Shown piece by piece: positions 35,115-42,877 of a DNA stretch of 44,616 nt; within the stretch, counting starts at the first letter, position 1, and each line of letters opens with the position of its first letter. Source of the stretch: Clostridiales bacterium (lineage in GTDB: Bacteria > Bacillota > Clostridia > Christensenellales > Pumilibacteraceae); assembly GCA_029055565.1 (NCBI GenBank), contig JAIDCZ010000025.1:1-44616 (forward strand), written 5' to 3'. The notes beneath the pieces are model-generated. The model made no database searches. It was not told the DNA's origin and saw only the letters and a list, made by a program, of their open reading frames with translations. A program made the position numbers and the translations under genes.

Positions 35115-36650
35115 TTATTTATCCTTTTTGACCGCAAAAAATTCCGACAAGCTTCCGCGTATAGTGCGCCGACCCTCGAGCATCCGCCGCTGGCCGGTCA
35201 TACCAACGCTTACTGCAACGACGGTAAAGTACAAATGCGCTATCACAGTTATCACCGAGCACGCTATAGTCACGGCCTTAATGCCGCCGTTGGCCGCCGC
35301 CTCGAGATTGTAATCGCTGAGATTGTTCATTTGCCCGATATTGGACAGCGTAGTAAGGCTGTTTACCGCAAAGCATAGTCCAACCAAGAACAGCACGTAC
35401 AGTATGCGCTTGTCGCGGTTGAGCGCGTATGCGGCAAGCATGACGGCAAGCGTAACTTGCATGCTAATCGCCGTCGTACCGGGATAGTAAACTTGCATAG
35501 TAAGCATAGTAAACGCTATAAGCAACACCATCGTCGCGCGGTTGCGTTTTGTAAAGTACACGACGCCGACAACCGCAAAAATAATGGCAGTAAACAAGCA
35601 CACGAACAGCCACGACGGGAACCGCGCACCGGCGGAAACGCCACTGCGGTTGAATATGGAATACACGCTGAGTCCGTCCGAAGTGAAGTACGCCCAGCCG
35701 CTGAGCGGCGCAAGCAAAAACTCGTAAATATAGGTAAACGGATTGGCGCTGTATGAATGCACCATTATAAGTCCAAGCAGATACGCGACGACTAACGACA
35801 GCAAAAAGCTTACCGGCACCGTTATAACCGCGCGGTAGTCCGCTCCGAGCACCGCGCCGCCCCTAACCTTGTCGCGCCGTATATTGAGTATTGCGCGCAC
35901 CAAATGATAGACCGAAAAAACGAATATAACGGGAAAAAGATAAATACCCTCTTTGCCCGAAAACGCGGCAAGCGTAGCGAACACTATCGTCGCGGCATGA
36001 TTTTTCCGTGCCAAAAAGTAGCACGCCCAGCACGCGAACATGACGACAAACGTTATCGGACTGCACCATATAGCCGAACCGATAAAGAATATCGGGCAAA
36101 CGCAAACGAATCCCGCAAGCACGAGCGCCGTCGCGCGGTTGACATACCTATCGGCAATCTTGAACACGGCAACGGCCGTAAGCAAGTCGGCTATGATAAG
36201 CGGAAGCTTAATCATAAACTGCATACCGAGGCTTTGGTAGGAAAGCTCCATGGCGTTTGCCAGTCCGCCGAAAATCAAGTACACGAAGTAGACGATCGGA
36301 TAAAGCACGCCCGACGCGTCGCCGTTGTAATACCCCGCCGGCCCGCTAAGCTTAAGCGTTTTTATCATCGTCGTAAACACACCGTAATCGTCGCGACTGC
36401 CGCGCACGCACAGCGCAAACACCAGCCGCAGCGCAAGTCCCGCAACGAGTATCCCCGCAAAAATCAACGCGGTGTTTTTCACCTTGCCGCCAAAGTCGGC
36501 AAACCTACACAACAGTATAATCAGTCCGATAAAGCACAAAACTGAAAGCACCGTCGCCACGACTATTATAGATATATCCGACGCCGCCGCGCCGGAAGCA
36601 GACAAAAATTCCAAAATAACTGCCCTCTCACTTGAGTATAACGAACCCAT
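35115..36650 (-). CDS. GT-C-fold-like polytopic membrane protein (possible glycosyltransferase)
   Basis: 511 residues with about twelve hydrophobic segments. After the second there is RGSRDDYGVFTTMI, an Asp-Asp pair in the first outside loop, as found in GT-C lipid-linked sugar transferases (GT39/GT87-like). The middle has FFIGSAIWCSPITFVV. The donor and acceptor cannot be told from sequence. First gene of the comM-dprA-topA run, with its own promoter. The ATG at 36650 has no Shine-Dalgarno; a TTG at 36614 (codon 13) with GAGAGG upstream is an alternative. Confidence 0.7.
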   Translation of the reverse strand: MGSLYSSERAVILEFLSASGAAASDISIIVVATVLSVLCFIGLIILLCRFADFGGKVKNTALIFAGILVAGLALRLVFALCVRGSRDDYGVFTTMIKTLKLSGPAGYYNGDASGVLYPIVYFVYLIFGGLANAMELSYQSLGMQFMIKLPLIIADLLTAVAVFKIADRYVNRATALVLAGFVCVCPIFFIGSAIWCSPITFVVMFACWACYFLARKNHAATIVFATLAAFSGKEGIYLFPVIFVFSVYHLVRAILNIRRDKVRGGAVLGADYRAVITVPVSFLLSLVVAYLLGLIMVHSYSANPFTYIYEFLLAPLSGWAYFTSDGLSVYSIFNRSGVSAGARFPSWLFVCLFTAIIFAVVGVVYFTKRNRATMVLLIAFTMLTMQVYYPGTTAISMQVTLAVMLAAYALNRDKRILYVLFLVGLCFAVNSLTTLSNIGQMNNLSDYNLEAAANGGIKAVTIACSVITVIAHLYFTVVAVSVGMTGQRRMLEGRRTIRGSLSEFFAVKKDK

Positions 36651-36668
36651 ACAAGGCTCGACATTACC

Positions 36669-36697
36669 ATTGTAACAAATTCTTTTTGTAATTGCAA
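36669..36697 (-). promoter_or_regulatory. Promoter for the membrane protein-comM-dprA-topA run
   Basis: On the minus strand TTGCAA (36692-36697), 17 bases, TACAAT (36669-36674). It lies about 20 bases before the first ATG. Confidence 0.7.
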
Positions 36698-36940
36698 GAC
36701 ATTTTATACATTAGATTTTGCTATTTATTTGAGCAAATAAAGGCGCAATTAAAATAAATTTAACCATAAACACAGAATATAAACATCTTTTTATGTCGCT
36801 GATTTTACATGGACTGGCGTCAAGATATTTGCAATAGACACGAAACCAATTGGGCGTAACATCAAACCACCCACTGCAGTAAACACACAACACTAAAGTT
36901 TTCTTGCTTACTTCTTTTTTCAAAAGAAGTATGAGGACAA
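36698..36940. other. A/T-rich non-coding gap between divergent genes
   Basis: The 347-base gap between the membrane protein and sigK holds one promoter at each end. In between are two perfect inverted repeats (TTTATTT-GAGC-AAATAAA at 36724-36741; TACTTCTTTT-ttc-AAAAGAAGTA at 36909-36931). No convincing gene was found; the 77-codon ORF here starts with TTG and has no Shine-Dalgarno. Confidence 0.6.
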
Positions 36941-36969
36941 GCAAATTTCGACTTTTTTCGGCATAGAAT
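36941..36969 (+). promoter_or_regulatory. Sigma-E-type promoter for sigK
   Basis: GCAAATT (36941-36947), 14 bases, CATAGAAT (36962-36969). It matches the sigma-E -35 pattern at 6 of 7 and the -10 pattern at 7 of 8 positions with the right spacing. The predicted start leaves a leader of about 20 bases with AGGAG. CATAGAATA also fits the sigma-K -10 form, so autoactivation is possible. Confidence 0.6.
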
Positions 36970-36997
36970 ATAACCCAGTAATTATTAGGAGCAGTGT

Positions 36998-37678
36998 ATG
37001 ATATTTGAAACGTTTATGGCATTTTTGTCGCGCATATTCTTTTTCACGTCGTTCGTAAACAACAACGGCTCGTTTCCCAAGCCGCTTACTGCAGACGAGG
37101 AACGCAAATACTTTGCCGAATACAAAAGCGGCAATCGCGAAGCGTACGACTTATTGGTACGGCACAACCTAAGGCTCGTCGCGCACATCGTAAAAAAGTA
37201 CAACAACGCCGGCGAAGCCGACGATCTGATAAGCGTAGGCAGTATCGGGCTTATCAAGGGCATAGAAACGTTCGAGCCGGACAAAGGCTGTCAGCTGACT
37301 ACGTACGCCGCAAAATGCATAGAAAACGAAATACTAATGTACATACGCTCCAACAAGAAACACCGCCAAGCCGTCAGCCTATTCGAGTCGGTAGGCACGG
37401 ACAAGGAAGGCAACGACGTCGCGCTGATGGACGTCATTCCCCAACCGACTGACAGCTTTATCGGCATAGAAAACAGCTTAGTCATGGAAAAGGTAAAAGA
37501 GATTATGTCCGAACACCTAACCGGCGTCGAGCATGAGGTTATCGCCTTGCGCTACGGCATAAAGGACAATACCGCGTACACACAGTCCCAAGTCGCAAAA
37601 AAACTGAACATTTCCCGCTCATACGTTTCGCGCATAGAAAAGCGTGCAATCGCCAAGATAGCAAAAATAATAAACTGA
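36998..37678 (+). CDS. sigK: Sporulation sigma factor SigK (pro-form)
   Basis: Late mother-cell sigma factor. The first 20 or so residues are hydrophobic (MIFETFMAFLSRIFFFTSF), the expected prosequence removed by SpoIVFB. Region 2 reads VRHNLRLVAHIVKKYNNAGE and DDLISVGSIGLIKGIETF, and region 4 ends in SRSYVSRIEKRAIAKI. 226 residues, one continuous reading frame, so there is no skin-type interrupting element. AGGAG lies six bases before the ATG. One of only two genes on the plus strand, closed by a terminator. Confidence 0.95.
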   Translation: MIFETFMAFLSRIFFFTSFVNNNGSFPKPLTADEERKYFAEYKSGNREAYDLLVRHNLRLVAHIVKKYNNAGEADDLISVGSIGLIKGIETFEPDKGCQLTTYAAKCIENEILMYIRSNKKHRQAVSLFESVGTDKEGNDVALMDVIPQPTDSFIGIENSLVMEKVKEIMSEHLTGVEHEVIALRYGIKDNTAYTQSQVAKKLNISRSYVSRIEKRAIAKIAKIIN

Positions 37679-37699
37679 CGATACTTAATGCAAACCACC

Positions 37700-37727
37700 C
37701 CGCACGGTCTATACCGTGCGGATTTTT
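37700..37727 (+). terminator. Intrinsic terminator after sigK
   Basis: Stem CCGCACGGT (37700-37708) with ACCGTGCGG (37713-37721), loop CTAT, then a T run at 37723-37727. It begins 21 bases past the sigK stop and faces the rnpB terminator. Confidence 0.88.
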
Positions 37728-37733
37728 ATGCAC

Positions 37734-37766
37734 AAAAAATGTCCATAGACTATTCTGTCTATGGAC
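37734..37766 (-). terminator. Intrinsic terminator after rnpB
   Basis: Perfect 10-bp stem GTCCATAGAC / GTCTATGGAC (37741-37750 and 37757-37766), 6-base loop, then six T on the minus strand (37734-37739). Confidence 0.9.
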
Positions 37767-37768
37767 GT

Positions 37769-38078
37769 GAGTATGACCCGTAAGCCGAATTCTGTTATGA
37801 CGGTTATCTATCTTGCCTATACGTTGCCGTATAGGTCGAGCGATTGTAAAGGACGGCGGACAACCTTAACCCTTTGTCTTGCACCGAACGGGGTTTACAC
37901 AGCTCAAAACGTTACCGTTTTGACGGTGAGCTCTTACCTCGCCTTTTCACCCTTGCCGTTGCCGGCGGTAATTTTCTGTTGCACTTTCCTTGAAGTCGCC
38001 TTCACCGGTAGTTAGCCGGCGTTCTGTCCTACGGTGTTCGGACTTTCCTCGTTAAAAACGCAACCGTCCGGTCATCTC
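37769..38078 (-). ncRNA. rnpB: RNase P RNA (class A)
   Basis: The catalytic RNA that trims tRNA 5' ends, about 310 nt. On the minus strand the universal segments appear in order: GAGGAAAGTCCGAACACC, AACGCCGGCTAACTACCGG, GGGTGAAAAGGCGAGGTAAG, a P12-like hairpin (TCAAAACGG-taa-CGTTTTGA), AACCCCGTTCGGTGCAAG, and ACAGAATTCGGCTTACGGGT near the 3' end. The ends are set by P1 pairing (ATGACC near 38075 with GGTCAT near 37773). The promoter places the start at 38078 and a terminator follows at once. The length and the P12 region fit the ancestral A type rather than the B type of Bacillus. Confidence 0.95.
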
Positions 38079-38084
38079 AAAATT

Positions 38085-38113
38085 ATTGTAGCACTATTTT
38101 ACTGTAAATGCAA
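38085..38113 (-). promoter_or_regulatory. Promoter for rnpB
   Basis: Minus strand TTGCAT (38108-38113), 17 bases, TACAAT (38085-38090). The predicted start, seven bases on, coincides with the 5' base of P1 in the RNA. Confidence 0.8.
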
Positions 38114-38128
38114 GCCTTTTACCGCGAT

Positions 38129-39925
38129 TTACTCATCACTTTGCACCTGCCAAATAACGGGCGTTTTGCCGTCCTCGTCGTAGTACCAGTAGTTGCCGCC
38201 GTCGTCCGGAAGGTCCTGTTTGTTTTCTACGTACAAATAAAAAGGATTTTTATTTTTCATCCACGAAAACTTGCAGTACCCGTTACTGTCTACCTTACTC
38301 AAAAATATTTCTACGTAATCGTACTCGTTTTCCTCTGGCGAACATGTTATATAATATTTTGCTATCGAACTAACGTCGGTAAGAGTTACGACAAGCTTCG
38401 GCGATATTATTACGGTTGAAAAACTACCAATGATAACGTTATCGAGCACTGTAACGGAGTCGGGAATACGCAACGTTGTGATTTTGGTGCAACCGACAAA
38501 AGCATGCTCGCCTATTTTTTCGAGTTTTTGCGGCAATTCAAGATTTATCAAAGCCGAACAACCGAAAAACGCGTTTTCTCCTATTTCCTTCAACTCTGAC
38601 GGCAGTTCAATGCTCGTCAAAGCAGAACATCGCATAAACGCTTTTTCTCCTATTTCCTCGAGTTCGGACTGCAATTCAATTCTCGCCAAAGCGGAACAAC
38701 CGCTAAAAGCTTGCATACCTATCGCCGTTACGCCGTTAGGTATATCAATACTTTCAAGCGCTTTACAGCCATAAAACGCGTATTTAGGTATACAAGACAA
38801 ATAAGAAGGAAGCCTAATCGATTTTAACGCTTCGAAATTATAAAACGCATAATCGGATATAGTAATGCCATCGGATATAGTCAACGTAATATCTTTACAG
38901 TTTAAATCAATGAATGCGTTGCCACAGATATGCTTTATTTCGGATGAGATTACGATTTCCGAACCATCCGCAACTGAGCCGTTATACCCGCACATAAATC
39001 CATGTACATCCACAATTCCATTAGGCTGATTTTTCAGCCATTTGGTTGCAGCTACAGCAGACCGCCCGAAATAATCTATGTTTTGCGGAAACCGTATATC
39101 CTCCAACGACGAACAATAACAAAAAACATTGTCCTCCAACCGTGCAACGCCGTCCGGTATGGTTATCGACTTTAATTTGCTACAACCGTTAAATGCGCCA
39201 GCTGACAATTCAACCAGATTAGACGGAAGCTCTGTCTCAAGTTTGGTACAACTATCAAAAGCATATTTGCCTATCACTTTAACGCTATTTGGAATATGCA
39301 ATTCGGTAAGAGATACACAATGAGTAAATGCTTGGTCGCCGATTTCCTCCAGCATGCTCGGCAATCTAACACCGGTCGTCACAGAATTAACCACCACCGC
39401 ATGACCTACCACTTCGTAATATCCAAATGCATCATTTGCAATTCTTTTTACCGGCAACTCATTATAGTAATCGGGTATTACAATACGACCACTCACTAAT
39501 CCGCTCGCACGCGACACTTCGTATCCACTGCCGTCGGCAAGTAGCGTATACTTTAAACTCGGTGTAGGTACTATAATTTCGGGTGCGACGTACTTATAAT
39601 CAAACCGGACCTCGTCAGAATCCGAATAATGCTTACCGTCACCTATGGCGATTACATATAATTCGTATATAGCATCCTCTTCCGTAAGCTCTGACAAATC
39701 AAACTGCGGTTCGGTAATCAAATGTTCATCATTTTCTATATACACGGCATATCCGCTTGCATGCTTCACTTCGTCCCACACAAGCGCGCCATCCTCCACC
39801 CGCAAATTTTGCGGTGTGGAAAGTCGCTCATAGCTGTCATTATCCCTCGAACAAGCGCCGAATATCAGACCTACTGTCGCTATTACAATACATAACAATA
39901 TTTTGGTAATTTTGCTTCTTTTCAT
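38129..39925 (-). CDS. BspA-type leucine-rich-repeat lipoprotein with fibronectin-III-like domain
   Basis: 598 residues. A lipoprotein signal (KILLCIVIATVGLIFGAC, lipid Cys at 25) anchors it outside the membrane. Residues about 35-105 look like a fibronectin type III domain (STPQNLRVEDGALVWDEV). Then come LRR_5 repeats of 22-23 residues, for example ALTSIELPSELKEIGENAF, in two blocks (about 180-280 and 325-490), with a C-terminal tail of about 95 residues. Such proteins bind host or cell-surface ligands in gut and oral bacteria; no specific ligand can be given. The start at 39925 (MKRSK) makes a compact signal peptide; 39937 is the alternative. It lies 19 bases after the Tyr-rich gene, so the two are probably co-transcribed. 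Confidence 0.85.
   Translation of the reverse strand: MKRSKITKILLCIVIATVGLIFGACSRDNDSYERLSTPQNLRVEDGALVWDEVKHASGYAVYIENDEHLITEPQFDLSELTEEDAIYELYVIAIGDGKHYSDSDEVRFDYKYVAPEIIVPTPSLKYTLLADGSGYEVSRASGLVSGRIVIPDYYNELPVKRIANDAFGYYEVVGHAVVVNSVTTGVRLPSMLEEIGDQAFTHCVSLTELHIPNSVKVIGKYAFDSCTKLETELPSNLVELSAGAFNGCSKLKSITIPDGVARLEDNVFCYCSSLEDIRFPQNIDYFGRSAVAATKWLKNQPNGIVDVHGFMCGYNGSVADGSEIVISSEIKHICGNAFIDLNCKDITLTISDGITISDYAFYNFEALKSIRLPSYLSCIPKYAFYGCKALESIDIPNGVTAIGMQAFSGCSALARIELQSELEEIGEKAFMRCSALTSIELPSELKEIGENAFFGCSALINLELPQKLEKIGEHAFVGCTKITTLRIPDSVTVLDNVIIGSFSTVIISPKLVVTLTDVSSIAKYYITCSPEENEYDYVEIFLSKVDSNGYCKFSWMKNKNPFYLYVENKQDLPDDGGNYWYYDEDGKTPVIWQVQSDE
38470..38770. repeat. 69-bp tandem repeats in the LRR gene
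   Basis: The segment coding for the last LRR block has direct repeats of about 69 bp (23 codons). The text TTCTCCTATTTCCT recurs at 38576 and 38645, with related copies on both sides. The near-identical copies suggest recent unit duplication and possible length variation. Confidence 0.7.
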
Positions 39926-39944
39926 TTTTACCGCCATCTTGCCG

Positions 39945-41543
39945 CTAATTATACCAAAGTTGATTAAGAAGTTCGTTTAAATACTCTAAAAACATCATAA
40001 ACCAATAATCGTAATCGTATCCGTTTTCCTGTCCGAAATAATCTTTTAGTCCCTGCGCCGTATCCAATCTAAGTCCGTTTGGATCCCAAATGAAATCGCC
40101 CCAAAAGAATATGGTAACACCCTGAGAATAGATTTCGTAATCTTTTACAGCTTCTTCATTTTTATTATCATCAATATAATTTTGCAAAGTAATTAACAGC
40201 GTGTAATAATCTTCATCTAATCTACCGATATAGCTATCCGTTATATTGATTGCAATCGCATATATATAATCGGTAGGGCTTATATTAAAAGCAAAGCCCA
40301 AAAATTCATTATAGGTGTCAAACACATATTCAGTGCATTCATAGGCGTCTGAACTATTTATTTCGAACAAACTATAATATGTAGTTCCTTGGGCATGCGC
40401 AAAAACATGGATATTTCTTTCATTAAAATAATCGACGTAGTCACTATAATAGTATTCGCCTATTGCTTGCAAATAGCTGTTATAAAACTCGGCATAATAT
40501 TCCTCATATTGCATATTTAAATCGTATGAGTTGTACGCATACCAAAAATCGTATAGGCTTTGCGTAAGTCCGTATTCCCATAATCTATTCCATGTCTCAA
40601 TAGTTTCATAAATATTATAGCAATTAGGCGTAATACCATATTCTTCAAAAAACGGTAAATGCGCGTACGCACCCCACAAATCATCGTATATGGCTCGCTC
40701 ACAATCGTTGTATTCATAATTATCGTATCCGTAGTCGCGCATGTAGCCAAGCAAACGCCTAAATGCACGCGAATACATATAGCACTGTCTGATATCCATA
40801 TAATAGGCATAATTGCACAGCTGTCTATCCAAAAAGAGAATGGTATTGTCGGGAACGCTATTTCCGTCTCCGTTAGGGCGAGAATGAGACGGTTCGGACG
40901 GCTCAGGCTGAGACGGAGGTTCGGGCAGAGGCTGCGGTTCCGTATTTGAACTGCCGTATGTCGAATATATATTTGCATTATTGTCGACTTGCGCCAATAT
41001 ACTATTTTGCTCAGTGCTGTATTTAACCGACTCATATCCCCCACACATTACCGCTACACTGTTGCGCAAAAATAAGTCGTAGTTATCCAAATAACATAAT
41101 AATGTAAAATCACATTCAAGGTTTCCGTATTCACTCATAAACGGTGTTAAAAACATAACCTTGCAATTTTGATAATGCAAGCAATAAAATAAATCGTTTA
41201 GCGTTTGCTCGGACGGCTTGATTGTAGCAAGCTGAATAATTACTACGGCTCTGGTGTAGTCATAATCGAAACCCATAAAATACCCGCCGTAGACCATAAA
41301 TTCGAATTCTTCTACAGATATATAACTATGTATATCAAAAAAAGCATCATTAAAATACTCATTAAATGCCGGTCTGGAATCGCTGAAATAGTATACTTCT
41401 TGATAACCATAATGGTCAGCATAATCAATAGACAATGCGTCAGCTTTGTCGGTTTTTAGGCCACATACCGTTGCCATTGCCATAAATACAAGCAAAAATG
41501 CCATAATAATTGCCGCAAATCGTTTTTTCAGTGTTCTACTCAT
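39945..41543 (-). CDS. Tyrosine-rich secreted protein of unknown function
   Basis: 532 residues; I do not recognise the family. The start at 41543 is set by AAGGAG seven bases before the ATG. A signal peptide is clear (MSRTLKKRFAAIIMAFLLVF, cut probably before about residue 38), with no lipobox. About 69 of 532 residues are Tyr (13%), with many Asp, Asn and Glu and few Lys. Two globular-looking parts (about 40-200 and 235-532) are joined by a Pro/Glu/Ser linker (PQPLPEPPSQPEPSEPSHS). The second part has Tyr-dense stretches such as QYEEYYAEFYNSYLQAIGEY. There is no LPxTG or membrane anchor, so it is released or held by other means. It is co-oriented with and close to the LRR lipoprotein. DNA here is more A/T-rich than the core genes. 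Confidence 0.75.
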   Translation of the reverse strand: MSRTLKKRFAAIIMAFLLVFMAMATVCGLKTDKADALSIDYADHYGYQEVYYFSDSRPAFNEYFNDAFFDIHSYISVEEFEFMVYGGYFMGFDYDYTRAVVIIQLATIKPSEQTLNDLFYCLHYQNCKVMFLTPFMSEYGNLECDFTLLCYLDNYDLFLRNSVAVMCGGYESVKYSTEQNSILAQVDNNANIYSTYGSSNTEPQPLPEPPSQPEPSEPSHSRPNGDGNSVPDNTILFLDRQLCNYAYYMDIRQCYMYSRAFRRLLGYMRDYGYDNYEYNDCERAIYDDLWGAYAHLPFFEEYGITPNCYNIYETIETWNRLWEYGLTQSLYDFWYAYNSYDLNMQYEEYYAEFYNSYLQAIGEYYYSDYVDYFNERNIHVFAHAQGTTYYSLFEINSSDAYECTEYVFDTYNEFLGFAFNISPTDYIYAIAINITDSYIGRLDEDYYTLLITLQNYIDDNKNEEAVKDYEIYSQGVTIFFWGDFIWDPNGLRLDTAQGLKDYFGQENGYDYDYWFMMFLEYLNELLNQLWYN

Positions 41544-41561
41544 AAAAATACTCCTTTCAAT

Positions 41562-41608
41562 AAAAAACAACAAAGGCGCTGAAAAACCTTTCAACGCCTT
41601 TGTTGTTT
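41562..41608 (-). terminator. Long hairpin with U-run in the 5' end of the Tyr-rich gene
   Basis: A 14-bp perfect stem (AAACAACAAAGGCG 41565-41578 with 41595-41608), then after one mismatch a further 5 bp, and on the minus strand a T run. It looks like an intrinsic terminator for the U32 gene, but it lies after a consensus promoter and only about 20 bases before the next ATG. It may therefore act as an attenuator or a 5' stabilising stem. Confidence 0.75.
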
Positions 41609-41613
41609 GTGTA

Positions 41614-41642
41614 ATTATATCAAACAAGATTTATCATGTCAA
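41614..41642 (-). promoter_or_regulatory. Perfect consensus promoter for the Tyr-rich gene
   Basis: On the minus strand TTGACA (41637-41642), exactly 17 bases, TATAAT (41614-41619). The predicted start (41607-41608) is the first base of the hairpin stem. Confidence 0.85.
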
Positions 41643-41694
41643 GCACTATTTATAATCTTTCTTTTAAAAAAATGTATATTTATGTGGATTATTG

Positions 41695-42876
41695 TTACCT
41701 CGGCGGGCGGCGAAGTATTGCCAATTCGGGCAGTTTTACGCCCAGCAGTTTTACGCGCTTGGCGGGAACCTTTGCGTCGGTAATACGCTCGCCGTCCTCG
41801 TATTCCATAATCGGCACTTCGATTATTTTGTTCAAGTATTTATCGTCGGCGGAAAGCACCTCTAGCTTATCGCCGGTTTTAAAGCGATTGCGCATTTCCA
41901 CCACCGCGCCGTCGTTTTGGTCGCGCATTACTATGCCGCAAAAATCGTAGTACTTTTGCGGGTGCTCGTCGTGCACCGGCTGGCCGTAATAGAATCCGGT
42001 ATTGAATCCGCGGTTTGGAGCCTTTGCCATTTCATTTACGTACTCGTCAATCGGCTTGCCGCTAAGCGTAGCGTCCAGCGCCTTGCGGTACGCGTTGGTT
42101 ACGCACGCCACGTAGTATTCCGATTTAACTCTGCCCTCAATCTTGAACGAGGTTATGCCGGCGTCGTATACTTCCTTTAAGTGCTCTATCATATTCAAGT
42201 CGTTGCCGCCGAATATATACGTGCCGTCGTCCTCAACAAACTCCAGCGCCTCGTCACTGCATTCGGGCTTGAACTGCATTCTGCACGCTTGGTTACACTC
42301 GCCACGATTGGCAGACCGGCCGGTAAGATAGTTTGACAGCAAGCACCGACCCGAATACGACACGCACATTGCGCCGTGCACGAATGCTTCCAGCTCCACG
42401 CTGTCCGGCAGTTCGTCGCGAATCTTGCGTATTTGCGTCAAGTTCAATTCCCGCGCAAGCACTATTCTTTTTACGCCCATATCGGCGTACATACGCGCCG
42501 CACGGCTGTTGGTTACGTTGGCTTGCGTAGAAACGTGAACCGGCACGCTGGGGTGTTTTTTAAGCAAGTGATTTATAAGCCCCAAATCGGACACTATAAG
42601 GCCGTCTACGTGCAGACTCTTTAAGTAGTCCACGTACTCGTCTACGCCGTCAAAGTCGCTGTCGTTAGGAAAAATATTGAGCGTGACGTAAAACTTTTTG
42701 CGCCGGCTGTGCGCGGCAAGCGACGCGGCCTTAAGGTCGTCGTAATCGAAGTTTTTGCACGCGGCGCGCATACCGAGCGTTTTGCCGGCCAAGTACACGG
42801 CGTCTGCGCCGTACTCGAGCGCTACGTCTAGTCTTTTCATATCGCCCGCGGGAGCTAACAATTCGGGTTTAATCAT
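41695..42876 (-). CDS. U32-family protein (peptidase U32 / TrhP-like tRNA hydroxylation)
   Basis: 393 residues. N-terminal PELLAPAGDMKRLDVALEYGADAVY is the U32 start. VSTQANVTNSRAA, the signature ELEAFVHGAMCVSYSGRC and GECNQACRM supply the conserved Cys residues of the Fe-S members. Close relatives (TrhP) take part in 5-hydroxyuridine formation at tRNA U34; older annotation says collagenase-like peptidase. I infer the tRNA role from family; the sequence alone does not prove it. It starts one base after the RNase J stop. Confidence 0.9.
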   Translation of the reverse strand: MIKPELLAPAGDMKRLDVALEYGADAVYLAGKTLGMRAACKNFDYDDLKAASLAAHSRRKKFYVTLNIFPNDSDFDGVDEYVDYLKSLHVDGLIVSDLGLINHLLKKHPSVPVHVSTQANVTNSRAARMYADMGVKRIVLARELNLTQIRKIRDELPDSVELEAFVHGAMCVSYSGRCLLSNYLTGRSANRGECNQACRMQFKPECSDEALEFVEDDGTYIFGGNDLNMIEHLKEVYDAGITSFKIEGRVKSEYYVACVTNAYRKALDATLSGKPIDEYVNEMAKAPNRGFNTGFYYGQPVHDEHPQKYYDFCGIVMRDQNDGAVVEMRNRFKTGDKLEVLSADDKYLNKIIEVPIMEYEDGERITDAKVPAKRVKLLGVKLPELAILRRPPR

Positions 42877-42877
42877 A

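Noticed and set aside
36711-36944. 77-codon minus-strand ORF in the sigK upstream gap
   Set aside because: TTG start without Shine-Dalgarno, overlaps an inverted repeat and the sigK promoter, and has no protein-like pattern.
37761-38015. 84-codon plus-strand ORF
   Set aside because: Lies wholly within the RNase P RNA gene on the opposite strand.
39948-39953. TATAAT just before the LRR lipoprotein gene
   Set aside because: It is formed by the Trp-Tyr-Asn-stop codons of the upstream gene and has no usable -35, so it is probably chance.
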